NCBI RefSeq assembly: GCF_023617245.1
Contig: NZ_CP067396.1
Location: 3,162,001-3,226,000 of the forward strand
Direction of reading: 5' to 3'
DNA length: 64,000 bases
Source: Lysobacter enzymogenes
GTDB taxonomy: Bacteria; Pseudomonadota; Gammaproteobacteria; Xanthomonadales; Xanthomonadaceae
The notes beneath the pieces were generated by a model, which did no database searches, was not told the DNA's origin, and worked only from the letters and a program-made list of their open reading frames with translations. Positions 60,058 to 64,000 of this stretch are shown here, piece by piece. A program made the position numbers and the translations under genes. Every line of letters starts with the position of its first letter. Within the stretch, counting starts at the first letter, position 1.

Positions 60058-60376
60058 TGCTGTTCCTCCCTGAGTACTGGATGTCGCCCGGGCAGCGGTG
60101 TCGCATGCATCGAAATCCGCCGTGCCAGGCCTCGATTTCAAGCGTCGTGGCCGCTTGTGCCGCGGGCGGGCCCGCGATGCGGGACTGCTGCGAACGACCA
60201 CCGCCCGACTCTAGACAGCGCTCTCGACGGCTGTCAAATGCGTATCGGCCCACGCCGGTCACGATCTTCACGATGCCGGCGGCGGCGCGGCCGGTACTAC
60301 CAATAGGCTATCGGCGCGGACGCCGGCTGCGCCTACAACTGCGCTGTCCTGAAACCCCGCCGGAGACGCCGGTCCG
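60058..60376. promoter_or_regulatory. Divergent promoter region of the lanthipeptide operon and hydrolase
   Basis: This 319-bp gap holds the best promoter of the lanthipeptide operon (60208-60237) and must also carry the promoter of the rightward hydrolase-porin pair. No regulatory gene or clear operator palindrome was recognised in it. Confidence 0.45.
60208..60237 (-). promoter_or_regulatory. Promoter of the lanthipeptide precursor
   Basis: On the minus strand a perfect -35 box TTGACA (60237-60232), an 18-bp spacer and a -10 box TAGAGT (60213-60208, four of six) lie about 150 bp upstream of the precursor start. This is the clearest sigma-70-like promoter seen in the window. Confidence 0.6.
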
Positions 60377-61381
60377 ATGAAAACCGCGTTCGCTTGGGCT
60401 TGCGCCTTCGCTATGTCCGCCGCCGCCGCGGCGCTGCCGGCGCATGCCGCGCCGCCGGCGCCGGAGGTTGTCCCGTTGTGGCCGGCCGACCAGTGGCCCT
60501 CGCCGGTGCGCGGGCCAGAGCGCACCGGCCGCGACGGCAGCGCCAGCGGCGCGGTGTCGAACATCGCGCAGCCGCGCATGGAGATCTACCGCCCCGAGCG
60601 CCCCAACGGCAGCGCCGCGGTGATCTTCGGCGGCGGCGGCTATTTCCGCATCCAGATCGGCGGCGCGGCGCGGCCGACCGCGCTGTGGCTGCAATCCATC
60701 GGCGTGACCGCGGCGGTGGTGTATTACCGCCTGCCCGGCGACGGCTGGAGCCCGGTGTCGCCGTTCCAGGACGGGCAGCGGGCGATGCGGCTGATGCGCG
60801 CGCGCGCCGCGGAACTCGGCGTCGATCCGCAGCGCATCGGCGTCATCGGTTTCTCCGCCGGCGGCAATCTGGCCGGCATCACCGGCACCCGCTTCGACGC
60901 GCCGCTGTATCCGCCGCTGGACGCGGCCGACCGCGAATCCGCGCGTCCGGACTTCCTGGCGATGATCTATCCGGTGGTGTCGCTGAAGCCGCCGCTGGAC
61001 ACCACCCGCTCGCGCCGCGAACTCGGCAAGCAGGCCGACGCGGTCGAGGCGTATTCGGTCGAAGCGCACGTGCGCCGCGACATGCCGCCGGTGTTCCTGG
61101 CCCAGGCGGCGGACGATCCGATCGCCGACATCGGCCACAGCCTGGCGATGTTCCAGGCCACCCGCGCGATCGGCGTGCCGGTGGAACTGCATGCGTTCGA
61201 ACGCGGCGGCCACAGTTGGGGACTGGGCCAGCCGGGGACCTTGGTCGCGCAATGGCCGCGCTTGTTCGCGCATTGGGCGCGCAGCCACGGTTTCTTCGGC
61301 GCGACGGCCGCGGCGCCCGCGCAAGACAAGCCCGCAAAACCGAAGCCGTCCGCACGCCGCGACGACGCAGACGGGGACTGA
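60377..61381 (+). CDS. Secreted alpha/beta hydrolase (acetyl-xylan-esterase-like)
   Basis: The 334-residue protein has a signal peptide (FAWACAFAMSAAAAALPAHA) and an alpha/beta hydrolase fold. The oxyanion region AVIFGGGGYFRIQIGG, nucleophile elbow GFSAGG, and late AQAADDPIADI (Asp) and FERGGHSWGLG (His) complete a catalytic triad. It resembles periplasmic carbohydrate esterases of the Axe/BD-FAE type. CGGAGACGCCGG precedes the ATG. It is followed 66 bp later by the porin gene, probably one operon. Substrate unknown. Confidence 0.83.
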   Translation: MKTAFAWACAFAMSAAAAALPAHAAPPAPEVVPLWPADQWPSPVRGPERTGRDGSASGAVSNIAQPRMEIYRPERPNGSAAVIFGGGGYFRIQIGGAARPTALWLQSIGVTAAVVYYRLPGDGWSPVSPFQDGQRAMRLMRARAAELGVDPQRIGVIGFSAGGNLAGITGTRFDAPLYPPLDAADRESARPDFLAMIYPVVSLKPPLDTTRSRRELGKQADAVEAYSVEAHVRRDMPPVFLAQAADDPIADIGHSLAMFQATRAIGVPVELHAFERGGHSWGLGQPGTLVAQWPRLFAHWARSHGFFGATAAAPAQDKPAKPKPSARRDDADGD

Positions 61382-61446
61382 CACCGCACCACCGCAACGG
61401 CGTGCCCGCATCGTCCGGCGCGCCGCGATCCAGGGGAGCCATCGCC

Positions 61447-62910
61447 ATGAGCCACACCGACCGGGCCGCGTACGCGCTGGCCTTGAGCCTCGCCGCGTGC
61501 GCGGCGCCCGCCTTCGCCGCCGACTCCGCCAACGCCCCCGCCAGCGACGCCGACCTGCGCGCGCTGGTGCGGCAACAGGCCGAGCAGATCCGCGAACTCA
61601 GCCAACGCCTGTCCGAACTCGAACGCCGCCAGGCCGCGGGGCCCGTCGCAGCCGATCCGATCCAGGCGCAGGTCGCCGCCGCGGTCGCCGACACCCGCGA
61701 CGACGAACTGGCGATCCTGCAGGCGCAGGTGGCGCAGCAAGCGGCGACCGGCGGCGGCAACGGCGACGGCGCGCGCATGAACTGGCGCAAGGGCGCGCCG
61801 GAATTCAGCAGTAGCGACGGCCGGATGACGTTCCGCCCGCGCGGCCGCCTGTTGCTCGACCAGACGTTCACCCGCGGCTCCTCGTTCGGCGCGCGCAACC
61901 TCTCCGGCAGCGACCTCGCCAGCGCGCGCCTCGGCGCGGAGGGCGAATTCGGCGCGCTGGGTTACAAGGTCGAAGCCGATTTCGCCGGCAACGAGGTCAC
62001 GCTCAAGGACGCTTACTTGTCCTACGACACCCGCCTGGGCGGACACGCGGTCGAGTTCTACCTCGGCAACAAGCTCAAGGACCGCAGCCTCGACGGCGCC
62101 ACCAGCGGCGTCGCCACCCCGTTTATGGAGCGCAACGCGGTCGCCTCGGTCGGCGGCATGCAAAGCGGCTACTTCGGCCTCGGCCTCAGCGCCAAGGTGT
62201 TCGGCGACGGCTGGCACGCCAGCCTCGCGGTGACCGGCGACGACGTCGGCAACGCCGGGGACACCAGCGACACCGTCGCCTACCTCGCCCGCGCGCACTG
62301 GAACCCGCTCAAGGGCGGCGACGGCTTCGTCCATCTCGGCGGTTGGTATTGGTACGAGCAACTCGGCGCCGATGTCGTCAGCATCAACAAGACCTCGCCG
62401 GTCGCGCTGGGCTGGAACGATCAGGTGCGGGTCTCGGCCAGCAGCATCGCCAACGTCGACAACGACCGTGCCTGGGGCGCGGAACTCGGCGCGGTCTACC
62501 GCAGCGGCTGGCTGTTCGGCGAACGCACGGTGCGCACCATCGAATCCGACACCGTCGGCGAAGTGCGGCACAAGGCCAGTTCGGTCTACGCCGGCTGGCT
62601 GCTGACCGGCGAGAAACCCGGCTTCAGCCGCCGCTCGGGCGTGTGGACCGCGACCCGGGTGTTGCGGCCGGTCGACCAGGGCGGCATCGGCGCGTTCGAA
62701 CTGGCAGTGCGCTACGACCGCTACGACTTCACCGATGCCGCCCGCGGCGGCGACGGCGATGCCTGGACGCTGGGTGTCAATTGGTATCTCAACGACTGGT
62801 CGCGGCTGATGCTCAACTACGTGTTCTGGAAGACCGACAACAAGGTCGGTGCGTTCCAGGGGCCGGATTCGGGCCGCACCCTCGGCCTGCGCGCGCAGGT
62901 CGCGTTCTAG
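61447..62910 (+). CDS. Phosphate-selective porin O/P-like outer membrane protein
   Basis: The 487-residue protein has a signal peptide ending AFAAD, then a coiled coil (LRALVRQQAEQIRELSQRLSELERRQ) typical of OprO/OprP and related porins. The barrel has MTFRPRGRLLLDQTF, AYLSYDTRLGGHAVEFYLGN, GWYWYEQLGA and a final LGLRAQVAF ending in Phe. It forms a trimeric anion channel in the family, usually phosphate-starvation induced. No clear Pho box was seen upstream. Confidence 0.87.
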   Translation: MSHTDRAAYALALSLAACAAPAFAADSANAPASDADLRALVRQQAEQIRELSQRLSELERRQAAGPVAADPIQAQVAAAVADTRDDELAILQAQVAQQAATGGGNGDGARMNWRKGAPEFSSSDGRMTFRPRGRLLLDQTFTRGSSFGARNLSGSDLASARLGAEGEFGALGYKVEADFAGNEVTLKDAYLSYDTRLGGHAVEFYLGNKLKDRSLDGATSGVATPFMERNAVASVGGMQSGYFGLGLSAKVFGDGWHASLAVTGDDVGNAGDTSDTVAYLARAHWNPLKGGDGFVHLGGWYWYEQLGADVVSINKTSPVALGWNDQVRVSASSIANVDNDRAWGAELGAVYRSGWLFGERTVRTIESDTVGEVRHKASSVYAGWLLTGEKPGFSRRSGVWTATRVLRPVDQGGIGAFELAVRYDRYDFTDAARGGDGDAWTLGVNWYLNDWSRLMLNYVFWKTDNKVGAFQGPDSGRTLGLRAQVAF

Positions 62911-62941
62911 CGCGGCCGAACAGCGCGGCCGACGCGCGCGA

Positions 62942-63892
62942 TCAGTACGACGACGCGGCGCGGCCCGCCGTCGCCTGCACCGGCTCGGACACCCGCAGGA
63001 TCCGCTGCAACTCGCGCGCTTCCTCCAGCGGCGGCCGGCCGAACATGCGCTTGAACTCGCGGTTGAACTGCGACGCGCTCTCGTAGCCGACCCGGCGCGC
63101 CGCGTCGGCGGCGGCGCAGCCGTTGCGGATCATCAGCAGGCGCGCCTGATGCAGGCGCATCGCCTTGATGTACTGGATCGGCGAGGCGGCGGTGACCGCC
63201 TTGAAGCGCGCGTGGAAGGCCGGCACGCTCATGCTCGCCTCGCCCGCTAGGCTGGTCACGTCGAGCTTGCGGTCGTACTGGTCGTGGATGCGGCGCAATG
63301 CCTTGGCGATGCGGCCGAAATGGCCGCCCTGCGCCATCGCCGCGCGCAGGCTGCCGCCCTGCTCGCCGGTCAGCGCCAGGAACGCGATCTCGCGCGCGAT
63401 CGCCGGCGCCAGCAGCGCGCTTTCGGCCGGATCGCACAGCGCTTCGAGCAGGCGCACGGCGGCGTCGCTCATGCGTTCGTCCATCGGCGAGGCCACCATC
63501 GTCGCCGGCGGCACCTCGCTGTCGGGGCGCATCCGGTCCAGCGACAGCGCCAGTTCGGCGATCGCGCTGGGATCGATGCGCAGGGCGATGCCGAACATCG
63601 GTTCGTCGGCGCTGGCCTCGGTCTCGGTCTCGAACGGCAGCGGCACCGCCAGCGCGAGGTAATGCTGGGCGTCGTAGACGTAGGCGCGGTCGTTGTGGAA
63701 CGCACGCTTGCGGCCCTGCACCACGATCACGATGCTCGGCTCGTACAGCGCCGGGGTGCGCTGCACCGGCCGCTCGCAGCGCATCAGGCTCACCGAATCC
63801 AGGCGCGAACGGGTGTAGCCCTCGCCGGGCGCGAGCCGGGCGACGAGTTCGACCATGCGCGCGCGGCGCGCGGCGGAATCGGTGGCGGACAT
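62942..63892 (-). CDS. AraC-family transcriptional regulator
   Basis: From ATG 63892 (an upstream start at 63922 adds 10 residues) the protein has 316 residues. It has an N-terminal AraC_N-type cupin domain (EPSIVIVVQGRKRAFHNDRA, YLALAVPLPFETE). The C-terminal double HTH reads DVTSLAGEASMSVPAFHARF, SPIQYIKAMRLHQARLLM and DAARRVGYESASQFNREFKR. It is convergent with the porin gene. The last 108 bases of the window, upstream of it, show no gene. Confidence 0.87.
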   Translation of the reverse strand: MSATDSAARRARMVELVARLAPGEGYTRSRLDSVSLMRCERPVQRTPALYEPSIVIVVQGRKRAFHNDRAYVYDAQHYLALAVPLPFETETEASADEPMFGIALRIDPSAIAELALSLDRMRPDSEVPPATMVASPMDERMSDAAVRLLEALCDPAESALLAPAIAREIAFLALTGEQGGSLRAAMAQGGHFGRIAKALRRIHDQYDRKLDVTSLAGEASMSVPAFHARFKAVTAASPIQYIKAMRLHQARLLMIRNGCAAADAARRVGYESASQFNREFKRMFGRPPLEEARELQRILRVSEPVQATAGRAASSY

Positions 63893-64000
63893 GGGCAACG
63901 GGGCGGCGTGCGGAACAGGCAAGGACTATACCGCCGCCCCACCGGCCGGCGCGGGCGTGCATGGCCGGCTCGATAGGAATGGGCAAGGACCGGCCACGAT

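Noticed and set aside
59811..60110. A second possible precursor frame overlapping lanA
   Set aside because: It is out of frame with the NPAG/CPTxxC peptide, has no leader motif and lacks a proper ribosome site.

Overview
The window is about 70% GC, densely packed and rich in ATGA-type start/stop overlaps. It looks like the chromosome of a Xanthomonadaceae bacterium, most likely Lysobacter or a close relative. This is inferred from the Gum-like exopolysaccharide genes, Clp/CRP-type sites, secondary-metabolite genes and codon composition, not from a database match. No rRNA, tRNA, CRISPR array or insertion sequence was recognised.

Left part (1-24.2 kb). The window opens inside a non-ribosomal peptide synthetase read leftwards. 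Its first module is adenylation-N-methyltransferase-carrier, with a threonine-type specificity code, and it is translationally coupled to a Stf0-type sulfotransferase. Next come a methyltransferase, an orphan RTX-toxin-activating (HlyC-type) acyltransferase, a TylF-type methyltransferase and a GalE epimerase. Accessory and housekeeping genes follow: an MBL hydrolase with a divergent TetR regulator, an XRE regulator, an FAD oxidase with a methyltransferase, an OprC-like copper receptor, small stress/ferritin-like genes, a ligase-associated exonuclease/ATP-dependent ligase pair, a DUF72 protein and a cupin.

Exopolysaccharide locus (23.1-39.8 kb). A second GalE diverges from a Wzx flippase, a JmjC-like cupin and a GNAT enzyme. 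These converge on a long leftward operon: priming transferase (GumD type), Wza (GumB type), Wzz (GumC type), GH5 hydrolase, Wzy-type polymerase, glycosyltransferase, a WecG transferase fused to a degenerate tyrosine-kinase-like domain, a GINT1-like transferase and a second glycosyltransferase. Three TGTGA-N6-TCACA-type sites lie at the promoters of this locus.

Wsp locus (40.5-48.8 kb). A complete seven-gene wspABCDEFR-type chemosensory operon sits directly beside the exopolysaccharide locus and ends in a GGEEF diguanylate cyclase. Surface sensing, c-di-GMP and polysaccharide output may therefore be linked here.

Right part (48.9-64 kb). Small hypothetical genes, a HAD hydrolase, a GNAT enzyme, a GIY-YIG-like protein, an FAD-dependent oxidoreductase and a beta-lactamase-fold serine hydrolase come first. 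A palindrome-rich gene-free stretch (54.5-55.0 kb) and a strongly AT-rich island (55.4-56.75 kb) with a DUF4238 gene follow. The island abuts a two-gene class II lanthipeptide locus read leftwards: a 61-residue precursor with a mersacidin/lichenicidin-type NPAG leader and a CPTxxC-containing core, and a LanM synthetase. No dedicated protease or exporter is visible. The window ends with a secreted alpha/beta hydrolase, a phosphate-selective-type porin and an AraC regulator.
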